A DNA stretch of 64,000 nt from Torreya grandis (Eukaryota; Streptophyta; Pinopsida; Cupressales; Taxaceae), in assembly GCA_037957365.1 (NCBI GenBank), contig JARHVA010002686.1:385001-449000 (forward strand). The letters run 5' to 3'. Made by a program: the position numbers and the translations under genes. The notes under the pieces were generated by a model. It was given only the letters and a program-made list of their open reading frames with translations, searched no databases and had not been told where the DNA came from. Positions 25,409 to 38,031 of this stretch are shown piece after piece; positions within the stretch are counted from its first letter, which is position 1, and every line of letters begins with the position of its first letter.

Positions 25409-25940
25409 TTATAACTAATATTTAATTTTTGGATTTAAATTAAAAAATCAAGTTAATTAGAATAAAGAAATATAATTCATACTATAACTAATTTCACACA
25501 CACAATTATAGTTACACATAATACACAGTAACATTTTTATTCAAACAACATTTAAAATTTATTGTGCATGTGTGTAGGGTCACTAGCAATTTTCTTTGAT
25601 ATTTTCTCAATCATCCCATCTAGCCCATTCTCTTTGATGATGCTTTCCCTTGTCATGATCTGAGGGTAGGATCTATCATTCATCTATCTCACAAAAACTA
25701 GGTAGTTAGTATGAGTCATCATCTAATCAATCAATGATGCAAAACTAATAAATATACATCCTCAATATATAGAATCATTAAAATACCATTATCACATTAT
25801 GTATATTAATCTCCAATATCACTATTCCATACCAATATATGTCATAGAGCTCAATTCAAAGTAATGATAATCAGATAATAACCATACCAATATATGAATT
25901 CAAAGATTTAAAAGTCATATAATGAAATCAAGATGTAACA

Positions 25941-25958
25941 TCCACCCTCTCTAAAACT
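25941..25958 (-). promoter_or_regulatory. E2 polypurine tract
   Basis: The minus strand reads TTTTAGAGAGGGTGGA directly before the LTR start TGTTACATC. E5 has TTTAGGGGGGGAATGA at the matching place (63234-63248). Confidence 0.75.
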
Positions 25959-27857
25959 GATCATTGCCCTGATCACTCTTATTCAAACAAATTTTTGGAA
26001 TAACAAACAAAGTTTAACAATATAACATCATAGTATCAAGTATAAAATCAAGAAACTAAATGTGAAATTTACCTCAAAAACTTATACTACTTCTCCTAAT
26101 TAGCACTAGTTGTAGATAATTGGTCACATAAGACCCTACCCTATGATATGTCCTATTATGCAAACAAGTTTCATGAAAAGTCATTTTATGCTTATTAATT
26201 CTATCATGACCACCATGAGGTCTAGAACCATAAGAAAAGTCTAATAATAACTTGGTAAAAGTTTCACTACTAAGTCAACAACACATGAGATCATCACAAA
26301 AGTCAAAACAAATGATCATGTGATTGAATTTAATAAGTTTTACCTGTCAAATCTTAGATTTGACAAGTTTGTCTACTGGATCTAACTCAGTAACAACTGA
26401 GTCAGTGTGAGGCTAAGTAAGATATCATCCTATCAATTTTAACTCATATTCACCAATTCACCAATCGTCCTTCATGTTTTCATAACCTAGTGATCTCTAA
26501 AAAGTGTACAAGGTTTAATGAAACACAAGTCCATACTAACAGATCATAAAAATCAGTACTATATGTTAAATAATTTCATATGTAATAACATAGATATTAG
26601 TAAAATCATACACTCATCCTGATATCAGATTAAATTTATACTAATCAAACATAACTAGTATCATATTCTCCAACTTAACCTATAATGTTATATTTATAGT
26701 AAAAATATAATAATTAAGATAACATACTAAGGCTACTGATTACACTATCTTTACAACCTTAAAAATGAGACATTTTCTCTTCACTTGCATGTCTAAAACA
26801 TAACAAGTCAAAAAAAATTATCTCAATCGTTTAAGATTTTCTACACATCTTATACCTAACTTGTTCACCAATAGAGGTATATACATACCTATTCAAAACA
26901 TGCTTCAAAAAGAGAATAATATTAGTATAAACAAAGGTATATAATAATTATAATTAATTAGGATTCAATGCTAGACACTCCTCATAGTCAAGTTTAGAAG
27001 TTCAATAAAATAGCAACTCTAAAAAGTCACAACTAGAATGTAGATAATTAAAATCTCATAAATAAAACTTCCTACATAACCCTTCATGGTAGAAAGAAAC
27101 ATTGCAATCCAAGTCACCCAATCATCATTCACTTAAGAACTTGTAAGTGTAGTAATATAACCTTCCTCCAAAACAAGAAGGAAAAATATTAACCTCAAAT
27201 ATGCTTTAATCTCTCCAATCCTATAGTGCCTCTCACCAAAAATTATAAAACACTATCCCATAAACTCAAGGGAATAAGGTAAAAACAATAATTTAAAAGA
27301 AAGTTTTTCATTTAAGGAAACACTAAATCAACATCCTAAAAATATGAATCTTCTCAGTAGCTTAAAATGATGTAAGAGGAAAGTGGAAATATAATAACTC
27401 ACCTCTAAGATAATTAAAAGAGATGACACTTATTTAAGAAGACTATATAAATACAAGGATGTTAATCTACATTCAACTACAAAAAAATTTCCACCACACT
27501 AGGTGGTGCCAAATTAGATTGCTCTTATAGGATTCCCACTCTTAGGATCTGTGTAAGTAAGACATTAAATTGATGCATAAATATATAAGTGGGAACCACT
27601 CCATGATTTTTAAACTCTCACAAAGTACAACCACAAATGGTGAAGTTGATTTGATTACCAAGAAAGATATGTAATCATACTTGAAGTATTCAATCCAAAG
27701 ATCAAAAATATGGTAGAAAAATATTGTTTGCATCTCAAGAACTAAGCTATGTACTATCTTACCCATACACCTTATAAAACCATCACCAATGAGATAATCA
27801 ATAAATCAAAACTTTAAAAACTCTAAGGGGGTATGAATACTATTAAGATATACAGTT
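25959..27857 (-). other. E2 gutted interior, no pol motif
   Basis: Only about 1.9 kb separates the gag start from the polypurine tract, where an intact element would have about 5 kb of gag-pol. I find no RT, RNase H, integrase or chromodomain motif on either strand. The 74-codon frame near 27542-27766 (minus) is unrecognised. Confidence 0.6.
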
Positions 27858-27951
27858 AATATACCATACATACATTCACAAATTTCTTTTTTGTAAAAGA
27901 GAAAGATATGAAAATGCAAATGGACTCATTAGGTCCTAGAGTTTGATCCAT
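27858..27951 (-). pseudogene. E2 gag N-terminal fragment
   Basis: The ATG at 27951 follows the primer site directly. The short frame begins MDQTLGPNESICIF and stops after about 31 codons. It aligns with the E5 gag start MNQTLEHNESIRVL at 54972, including shared nucleotides (ATCAAACTCTAG, TAATGAGTCCATT). The conserved start in two elements on opposite strands supports a real gag N-terminus. Confidence 0.7.
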
Positions 27952-27952
27952 A

Positions 27953-27964
27953 GCTCTGATATCA
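27953..27964 (-). promoter_or_regulatory. E2 primer binding site (tRNA-iMet type)
   Basis: The minus strand reads TGATATCAGAGC, one base from TGGTATCAGAGC, two bases after the LTR end GTTGTAACA. Confidence 0.88.
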
Positions 27965-27966
27965 CA

Positions 27967-30799
27967 TGTTACAACTCCTCAAGCTATACTTAAAAAAATG
28001 CAACTTTTTTTTACAACAAATTAAATTTCAATCCACAAAATTATATAACACAATATAACTAAATCATAACTAAGAAAAATAGTACTTCTAATTCAAATAA
28101 CTAAGAAAAATAATAGGACACAGTTATGACTGCTCTTGTAAAATAGTAGCTGCTAATCAAGTATAAAAAATACATAATAAAATTATATTTTCTTTAGACA
28201 TACAACCTAATATAATAACCAAATACCAACCTCTTTGAAGATTGAGTTGAACCAACTCATGTATCACTGATAATATCAAGTGTTGTATCTAGGTAAGTAC
28301 TATAGTTGGGAGGGATAACATCATTGCATCAATTTTCCACAATACCCATTGACCAATAATCCCATGCACAATATCATATTTATGGAATGGCCCTCCCTTC
28401 ATAGATAGGTAGATAAAATGGTGAGAGAATCTAATGAGATATGCTAGCACTCCATGTGCTTGTAATGTTTAATACTACATGATGTGTATCATAAATATAT
28501 ATATATATATATATTTTAAACATGATATCATAAAACATACAAATCAAATATATGAAAAGATAATTTATATATAACATTACTTTGGCCAAGGTTTTCAAAT
28601 AACATATGATCATATTGATCAGTTAATTTTATCACACATCACATAAACACATAAAAGTCTAACCTAACATTTATTTGCACTCACAATATTGCATACATGC
28701 ATACAAGATATCCTCCTAACTCTTACAAAACTATACTGGTCAAGAACTAGCCAACACATACATTAAATCAATCAACATAGGTGAGAGTCTAGGCATATAA
28801 TAATAGTATGGACCATCTAAACATATATATTTAATCTGAAGTATTATATGATATCTCATATTATCATAACTTATTGTGCCCAAATCACCTTACTCAACAT
28901 AAATAACAATCTTACACTGCAATTATTAAACTAGTAAATATGGATTATACCACCTAGGTATTCCCTATATTAATTTACAAAATAATTATTAAATGAAAAC
29001 ACATCTCAATTTCCTATTTACTCTAGAAATGTTTAATCATTTGCACATAAATTACTCACACAAAAAATAATACACACAAGCTTTCATCTTTTCATGATGC
29101 TAGAAAATTTGACCATACTGACATGTTTTCACAACTCTAATGTATACTAATAGTTATTTATGACTTTATTCAAGGTTTTACTAGATTTATCAAAACATAA
29201 TAAAACAACCTCTAATTTATAACCATCATATAAAACATTAACGAGCTCTTTTTATGTGTCACAATTCTACACAATCTAGGTTCATGTATTTAATTCTACA
29301 AGCGAGATCAAATGCATACAATCTTTTGTAACAACTACAAATACAAAATTATCCACCATAGAATTATTAAAATTTCATTAAATCTTTAACAATATTATAA
29401 TTAATATTTATGACAATTAAGTTACTCTACCTCACAGGTAATATGCAAGTCATTTAAGGATTTCACCTGATTTAACCTATGTTAAACAGATTGTTACATC
29501 TTTATAACCTAAGATCATTTCATCATATGTTTGAATCTCATATTGGCCCCAAGAACTATAGGGAAATCAATGTAAGAGTTTCCCAAAGTATTAATAATTT
29601 ACAAATGCTTTTCTCACTCTTTACAAATGTAAATATAAGTACCAGCATACAACTTTATTTTTTGGTTTTATACTAGAAAGTTTAGCTTTTACAATACATA
29701 GGTCATTTTTCATACACTCTTTCACATATGAATCTCGTATATATATCCTTTTATACAAATAATAACCTATATTATGGTGTATAAATATATACACCTGTTA
29801 TTATATAAATGCATTTCGTCTATTTGTTAATCTATGTATATAGAAAAATCTTAGTTATTTAATGTTATATTTAACTATTTCTCACCAAATTGAATATAAA
29901 AAGTATTCCATCATTTATTTTTGATCAATATCACACCTTAATAGAATATCATGATAATTATTCTCATTATTTGAGTTTCAATTTGAGCTAACCGCAATAT
30001 AAAAATCTAAGGAAAAATAAAGTTCAATCGAACATTCGATCTTGCACTCATTAGAATATATCACTACACTTCCATTTGGACTCAACATTTTATCTTTTAT
30101 ATATTCAATGATATAAATATAACTCAATGATCACATAATAGTGACCTGGTGTTGTAATATTTTACACTTGGTATTTATGCATGGAATTAGAATATAAGTC
30201 ACACATTTCAGTTTATATATTGCCATTCAAAAGTAGAGCCTCGACATTATATAATATATATAGCGATTTATTCTAAATACTAATTCTTCAATCAATTACT
30301 TTTGTGATTCAATATAGATTCAACAAATTATATTTTATACCGTGTCTCAAAATTAAGACTGGGCATTTTGTATTAATGTCTTGGTACATAATTGACTGAA
30401 TAATTTAATAATATTCATATTCAATCTTTTCTATATGCTCAACAACTTCAAAAAATTTCCCTGACACTTAGAAAAGGACTTATGCGATTTGAATATAGAC
30501 TTCTATAATTCAATATCTTGACTTTTTTATTTTCTTAAAATTAATTGGGCAATTCACTTTTACTAAATTAGTAACTCAACAATTTATTAAATTAAACACT
30601 AATTTACAATACAGACTTTGCATGTATTTACTGAATGAGAAAAACTTACTAACTCAGTGACACAAGTCATATTCTCAACTTAATATTCAATGGTATGACT
30701 CAACATTTTTTTATGATTATTGGGCATTTCACAAATTAGCTGGGCATTCCATAATAGGCTAGGCAATTTTTAACACACACACACATACATACAGTGTGA

Positions 30800-30878
<79 letters not shown>

Positions 30879-31657
30879 GTAGGGTTTTGAAAGAGTATAA
30901 TTCATATTCTAGCTACAATTAAGACACTGGATTAATGAACTTGGACATGGGTCTAATGGAAATGGCACTGTCATAATAGATAAATAATAATGTAAAATTT
31001 TCTATGAATCGTTGTCCACTATATCTCGACATAGTCATTAAATAGGAAAACACAGACCAAAGAAACAACATGCAATCTTAGAATAGCTAGGCACAAGCCT
31101 CTCATAACAAATTGAAAATAGTTTAAATTCAATAATAAACATAGGGATAACTAGAGGTAAAATGTAGGCTTAAAATATTAAATACACTATTTATAAAATA
31201 ATTGCAAAACCAACCTGCAAATACACTTTTTTATTGCTTCCCTTATCATTTTCTCCAATCCTTCACTCTTTCTTGTGCTTTCTCTTTTTCTCTATTTGTT
31301 TCTCTTATTTTTCTTCTCTCTTTCCCCCTGTGTGTGTCACTTCTAAAAATTCCTCTTTATTTATAAAATTTATTTTCCTTCCTCAATTCTGCACTCCACA
31401 CTTGCAAGAAAACTCTCCCTTTTGATTTTTCCCATACATAATAAATTTACTCTTTTAAATTTTATTAACTGCTCTTTACTCACCTTTTATTTTCTTTAAT
31501 CATCTTTAAAAACATGCTATTTTACTTATTTTACTTATCACACCCTTTTTCCTTATTTTCTATATTTAAACTTGAGTTGATTCAATAAACATTTATATCT
31601 ATTTGTTAATTTTCTATTAATTTTCTACATGTAAATTCAAGAATAATATTCCTTTTT
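27967..31657 (-). repeat. E2 5' LTR, truncated at its start
   Basis: This starts on the plus strand with TGTTACAAC at 27967 and is collinear with the E2 3' LTR up to about 31657, which corresponds to about 25240 there. The remaining 0.7 kb (the U3 start) is missing. A smaller (TA)n sits at 28494-28515. Confidence 0.82.
30772..30876. repeat. (CA)n microsatellite in E2 5' LTR
   Basis: About 105 bp of CA repeat with a short interruption. It occupies the same LTR position as the TA/TG array at 24149-24489, between shared flanks ggctaggcaattt and ttttgaaagagtat. Confidence 0.96.
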
Positions 31658-31659
31658 GT

Positions 31660-33000
31660 AATCCTTCTATGAACCATGTAGCCTTATCTTTGTCCTATAG
31701 AGAAAGATCAACCCTATTCATGACATCTAAAAATCTATGAAATTAATTATTTTTCTTGGTCTCTATCAAATTTATTTTAGATCTTAGATGGTCTAACTTG
31801 CACAGTTCTTAATTTCAAACTCTATGACAAGCCATTATTTAACATCTTTTAGAGAATCTTGATTGATATCCTTTTATGATATATAAATTCTAAATCTCTT
31901 CCATTCAATGCCCAAACTAATTTGTACTTTATTACTACTTCATGAGTAACACCTTTATCCTTCCACTTCATTTTACAGGTGAGCAAATACTATTAAGGGT
32001 CCATAGACCCATCATATTGTGTTAGATTTATAAAATCTCACAAATGAGCCATATTTGAATTACAAGCTAGTATTGTCAAAATTTATTGAAAAACTATAGT
32101 AATTGGTGGCTGTGATCTTTGCCTTACTATTTTTGGGCTTAAAGGATATACTTGGAAACTTCTTGTCTAATATAAACCTTGATTTTATGTATTTTTTGTT
32201 TCATGTTATTTGCTACTGATCAAACAATCAGCTTTAAAAGCTTTGTGAATTTATGTTGCCTTAATTTATGTTCCCCATCTATGGACTTGTTCTAAAAATG
32301 GTTATTCCTAACTATTACCTACTTGACCCTCTTGTAGGAAACTACTTCATATATAAGAACTATTGGGTTGAGGGGATGTGTACCTTTCTTGTGAATGATC
32401 ATTTTCTACAATATCTTCTATCTCAAGGATTGAACCTATAATTTCTATTTAAATTTTTACTATCTTTCCAATTAGTAATTCATTTTCCCCTTTCTATAAT
32501 ACTCTTTCTTGTAGCTACAAACTACAATTAAGTACTAGCTATTCTACTTCTACATTATTCTCATTCTCATCTTCACACATCTTGTCCTTTTCTCAATCTT
32601 CTTCCATTTCTTCTTTTTACTGATGTTCGTCCACATATTTCATCTCGTCTCTTCTCATATTTTAATCATCATTTTTTGTTTTCTCCTTTTTATTTTGTAC
32701 TTGTTCTTCTACTAATTTATAATTTAAATACCTAAGTACCTTTCTAATTATTTAATATGTTTTTTTAATAATAGTTCCCATTCTAAATCTAGACTATTCT
32801 TCTAAATCTTCTTCTCTTGGGTTTCCATCTTTGATCTAGGTCCAAGCTCTATCTAGTCATCTACTCATCATTCACTATATAGTCACATAATCTCCATAAT
32901 GCCCAAATCAACTACTCCATATTGATTGGAGTAGGCACCATGGCCTTTTCCACAACCGACATTTTCATAAGAGTATGAAGTCACTACAAAAATGTCCCTC
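31660..33000 (-). pseudogene. gag remnant next to the E1 5' LTR
   Basis: On the minus strand a start-like MSVVEKAMVPTPINME lies near 32965. It is followed by a very acidic part near 32600 and a gag-core-like stretch: NLTQYDGSMDP near 32030, KWKDKGVTHEVVIKYKLVWAL near 31950, then FLDVMNRVDLSL and DKDKATWFIEGLQKG near 31670. The pattern (xFDGxxDP..., then a long helical part, then W(F/L)xxGL) is that of Ty3/gypsy or related gag. It is cut at about 31658 by the E2 junction. Many stops and frameshifts are present. It fits as the E1 gag because the E1 primer site and 5' LTR follow at 33419 and 33437. Confidence 0.6.
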
Positions 33001-33418
33001 AAATTATTTTGATAAAAAAGTATTTCACAGCTTCAAAATTTATATATCCCTATACTAAAAATTCAGTTACATATCCATCAAGAGTAGTAGAAAACCAATG
33101 GTCTATTACTCATGTCTAATAAGTTTCTATATTTTACAATCAATGTACCTTCTCTTCAATCCAATTTACAATTTATATCATCGTAGGTTAAAAATAGTAA
33201 TATTTTATTCATGTTAAAAAATTAACTAATAACCCAAGAAACTTGCACAATAAGATTTCATATATTTTTTCATAAATTAATTTTTGAATAGTCTCTTAAA
33301 CTATAAAACAAGTCCTCTTTGACTCTTCCTCTGTAAAATTATATATTCTTTGGTCATCCATCTCTCTATGTCCATCTATCCTTGTAACCATCTTAGTATA
33401 GCTTCCTCCAAATAATTT
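33001..33418. other. E1 leader region
   Basis: This is sequence between the gag-like remnant and the primer site of E1. Nothing further is recognised in it. Confidence 0.4.
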
Positions 33419-33435
33419 CCATAATCACTTCACCA
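33419..33435 (-). promoter_or_regulatory. Candidate E1 primer binding site, decayed
   Basis: One base inside the 5' LTR end, the minus strand reads TGGTGAAGTGATTATGG. It matches the tRNA-Asp-type TGGCGCCGTTGCCGGGG at about half its positions, with most remaining differences being transitions. It is supported mainly by exact placement at the LTR boundary. Confidence 0.4.
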
Positions 33436-33738
33436 TTATTAGCATAGGTTCTATATGTAACATCACAACATGCTAAGGATGAGCATAGTTTAGTGATAAA
33501 CTCATAATCGTAGTTGTAATTACAAAGGAATTTGAAGGAAAAGAAAAATAGAAGATTTAAAGTATAATTTTATACTATGATATCGTACTAATAAAAGGAA
33601 ACATTAATTTCAACTACACTCAGAGCATTAAAAATAATTTATAAAGGAAATAGCCATAACTATACACAATGAATCGTATGCAAGAAACAAATAAAGAAAC
33701 CATATAGGTAACCATAACAAGTAAATATATATTAATAT

Positions 33739-33986
33739 TAAGGAAAATAATGACTAAATACTCTGATGTTTTATTAAGTACAAAGAGACAAATATATACA
33801 AAGTATAAGAGTTATAGATATGTAGATGATCACCTAAATGTCACCTAATTTCTAAGTACGTATGCCACCTAATCTACCATGTAACTAATGCTATCTAACC
33901 ACTCTAACTAACACTATAATAGAATGTGCTAACTAAGAATTAATTGGCACATTTAAATTATTTAATATTATCATGTTTTTCCAACA
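33739..33986 (-). repeat. E4 3' LTR
   Basis: It ends TTCCAACA on the plus strand, followed by the pyrimidine tract TTCCCCCCTTT (minus-strand polypurine tract, 33987-33997). Its start is mutated (TAAGGAAAA against TGTGGAAAA). Confidence 0.82.
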
Positions 33987-33997
33987 TTCCCCCCTTT

Positions 33998-36423
33998 ATT
34001 ACATTATTTTACAAATATTATATTTCCTAATGGTGGTCCCCCTTTTATTGCAAAAACTATAAAAATATTTACACTCTCCACGTAGCCTACTCACTATCTT
34101 AGGTGGCATGCCATCATTGTGGCTTCAAGGTCTTGGTGACACATCAGTTTTTTCTTGTAGGATTATCAAAAACATGGAAGTGATAAGAACACTTCTCTCT
34201 GCTAACACCTTCAGTGATTTCTTAGATTACCATAAATCCATATGGTTTTCTGTTATAGGTTGACCACAAACCTAGAAGGTGTTGGAGGTTTCTATTGCAC
34301 TTCAATGGTCTCTTGGATTACCACAAACCATTTTTCAAGAACCAATCACTAATTTAGTGATTTTTCTCTCCACAACATTATTTTTTAGGAGATTATAAAT
34401 TAGAAAATAATGCTCTGTAATTTATTGAAAAATATACTATAAAATAAAAACAAACACACAAAAAATTATCACTAGAGCAATGATACAACCCTATCATAGG
34501 TAACTTGTGAGAGGATGCCAAATATCCTCTAGCCTCCATGCATCCTCCAACCACTAGTTAATGGAGTTGCTTCACTCATAAAATATGGCTTTTAACATCA
34601 ATTCTTCCATGTTATTTTAGAGGACAAAACTCTCTCACTGACACATACTTCTTAGGACTTCGCGTTCACTTTTTAATTCGTATGTACAAGATATTTTTGA
34701 CTTTTGAAAATATTGACCATGGACCCAAAACAAGATATTGATACTTTTTATGACTTTACTCTATTGACAATAATAAAGACTCACTAAAAAGACAAACACA
34801 TTTTTAGAAAAGATGACATTACTTTATAACATACAAGACTGTAAATCTTAACTCATTATTCTTTTTATGACACTATAATATTTTGATTTTAAATATTCAC
34901 TTTAGTACTAACTATTTTAACTCTTATTCAATATCAACCTTAAACTAAAGGATATATACTTCAAATTGTTTGACTCAATACATATCGACTTACAATATTA
35001 GACAAAGGAAGCTGTATGGCATGATGTATGGGTAGAAATTATTTCATGTGATCTCTTTCTCCATTGAAATCAGATAACAACAAAAATCAAATGGAAAAAT
35101 TTACTACAAATATTGGCATTGGAGAGGCTTCACATGACTAAAATGAACTGAATGACAGCTATGAATAATGAACTTATGATAATGATATTTATTATGAGAT
35201 AGATTTCATGTTGAACATTAGGATGAAGGAAATAATCTAATAAAATATCTTTAGAGATGTAAAATTATAAGCTTAGCAGGGAATTGCATATCTACAACAT
35301 AAGATAATATAACTATACCCTGAGAGTATGAACTTTTTCTTGAATTTATGTTTCCTATAAACTTATCAGACGATATCTTCTCCAAAAATAATCATTTTAT
35401 TATTGAATTCAACCTTAGTTTTCCACAGATCCACCGTATCTAAGAACATTAGGAAAGTCTCACAAATTTTCCACCACTACCTTGACTTTGAGAATGATTC
35501 ATCTAGCATGTAAATCTAAATATTCAAATCATATCCCAAGTGCATAGAAATATGAAACAAATTATTTATGAATGGTGATCTAGTCTAAAACTGATTCTAG
35601 TAACATTTTAGGTGAGAATTTAGGTGATGGTTCTACCTTTATTGGTGGTAGAACTTTCAGGAGCCATAACATTTACACCATTACTCTGTTTGACTCCTTG
35701 TTTGAACTATTGAAAAGATAAAAATGAGGATAACATGATGAGATGACATAGAACTATGATTGATGGGTTTTGACCCCTAAAATAGTAATGGAAGTGTACT
35801 AAATTTCAATTTTAATAGTGTAGTCTAAAAATAGTAATTTCTTAAATTTTGTAATGTTGCAAATCATGGAAGTTAAACCACTTCAAATCCCTTGATATTG
35901 GTGACCTTACACATCCTCTTCCTACCTTAAAATTATTTATAAAAATAGATGTATCCCAAAAAGGCAATTAGACATATCTTCTTAGAGATAGGCATATATT
36001 TGTGTCTATAAATTTGATCAATAAAATATCTCTTTTCAAAGATAACATTATTACAATTACGTTATTCTTGTTTCTTGATTTCTCTTTCAACCAAAGATCC
36101 TATGTTTTGGATTAGCAATGAATTTTGAGCTTTAAAAAATCAAGTTTATTGGAGATGAAACCAAACTTCTCTTCTTATTGAGAATGTTATAATTGAACAG
36201 AGATGAATTCTCACATAAAACTAAATACAAATTCTCCAATAGACATATGGATCACACAGGGTGCTACATTTAATGCTATGAATAGAAAATATAAAATAAA
36301 TGTAACTACAAACTCATTACTCAAAATATTTTCTCCATCACAAGGGGAAACTAAAAATCAACATGCAAATTTCTACCCCATATTAACATTAAGAGAATCA
36401 TACCTGCTACATTCCCCAGGTGT
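33998..36423 (-). other. E4 interior, no clear coding domain
   Basis: Translation on the minus strand gives only short fragments between stops. A piece near 35500-35360 (WKTKVEFNNKMIIF) might be decayed copia gag, but this is weak. No protease, integrase or RT motif is visible. Confidence 0.5.
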
Positions 36424-36435
36424 GCTCTGATACCA
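36424..36435 (-). promoter_or_regulatory. E4 primer binding site, perfect tRNA-iMet match
   Basis: The minus strand reads TGGTATCAGAGC followed by AC, three bases after the 5' LTR end, an exact match to the common plant site complementary to the initiator Met tRNA 3' end. Confidence 0.95.
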
Positions 36436-36438
36436 TAT

Positions 36439-37241
<803 letters not shown>

Positions 37242-38031
37242 TATATCAGATACAAAAATATATGCCAAACTTTTGGAGGCCATAACTTTTGACTTGTATC
37301 TCTGTTTGAGCTCTTAGATGTGCCAAAATGATCATATTGAAAATTTTATTTCTATCCTAAGCCTCTGTATCCACTTAGAGGTATATTTTATATTTTGTAG
37401 AGGTCATACATGACCAGCTGAGGGTTTAGAAATTTCTTATTTCTATAAATTATATGTTTTAAGGATCAGACATCAAATTTAGTTGAATTTTGTCACATAG
37501 GCTAATTTTAGTGTTGAGAATATTTTGATATATTCTCAAAGATGTGTGTGGTTGTATGGAAAACTTACTAAAAATAAAAGTTACTAAAAATAGAGGTTTT
37601 TTTTAGATTTCAGTTTTTTCTAAATTTTTCATGTCAACACTAATTTTGAGTTGAGGCTTATTTAAGCATAGTTTGGGTTGGAATTATTTCATGTCATTAT
37701 ATATGAATCAATATAAAATATTGTTTTTAGAAGCTTTGCCTATTTATAATATTTAATCTTGATAGTATTCGGGTTCATTAATATTTTATGAATATGGAAC
37801 CCTTTCTTCATTCAAATAATAACATATATATAGACACTTACATATCTTATGACTTTATAGTTTCTATCCAAGATTAGCGCTAAAAGGAGTCTCTTTATCT
37901 TCCAACCTATTACAACTTCTTGAGGAAAGCATAAAATAAACCAACTTTTGAAAACATGAGTGCATTATTCACCAATGACAGACAATTACACTTCATAATT
38001 TTATATTAATTATTCTTCTACTAACATATAT

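Larger units (their letters stand above)
12299..25940 (-). repeat. E2 3' LTR, split by E3
   Basis: The two parts, 12299-13028 and 21810-25940, are together collinear with the 5' LTR at 27967-31657. Examples are aactaaatcataacta near 12390 and 28045, atacatgcatacaagatatcc-type text near 22320 and 28690, and gtatgactca plus aggcaatttt near 24050 and 30700. The ends are TGTTAC/GTAACA. The last 0.7 kb (25240-25940) has no counterpart in the truncated 5' LTR. Confidence 0.82.
12299..31657 (-). mobile_element. E2: chromovirus-like Ty3/gypsy element with very long LTRs, interior mostly deleted
   Basis: This minus-strand element has a 3' LTR at 12299-25940 (interrupted by E3), an interior at 25941-27966 and a 5' LTR from 27967 to about 31657, truncated. 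On the minus strand the LTR starts TGTTACATCTTGATTTC after a purine tract (TTTTAGAGAGGGTGGA). It ends GTTGTAACA, followed by TG and the primer site TGATATCAGAGC. Without E3 the 3' LTR is about 4.86 kb. The 2.0 kb interior keeps only the gag start and the end region, so the element cannot move by itself. LTR start, purine tract and gag start match E5, which carries a chromodomain; this is the basis for the chromovirus call. Confidence 0.78.

Noticed and set aside
25528..25533. GTAACA as the end of the E2 LTR
   Set aside because: It pairs with TGTTAC at 12299, but GTAACA at 25935-25940 does so too, and there a polypurine tract follows and the 17-base start matches E5.
25586..25590. GCAAT as partner of the duplication at 12294
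   Set aside because: It lies inside the E2 LTR and is preceded by CACTA, not an LTR end, so it is a chance match.
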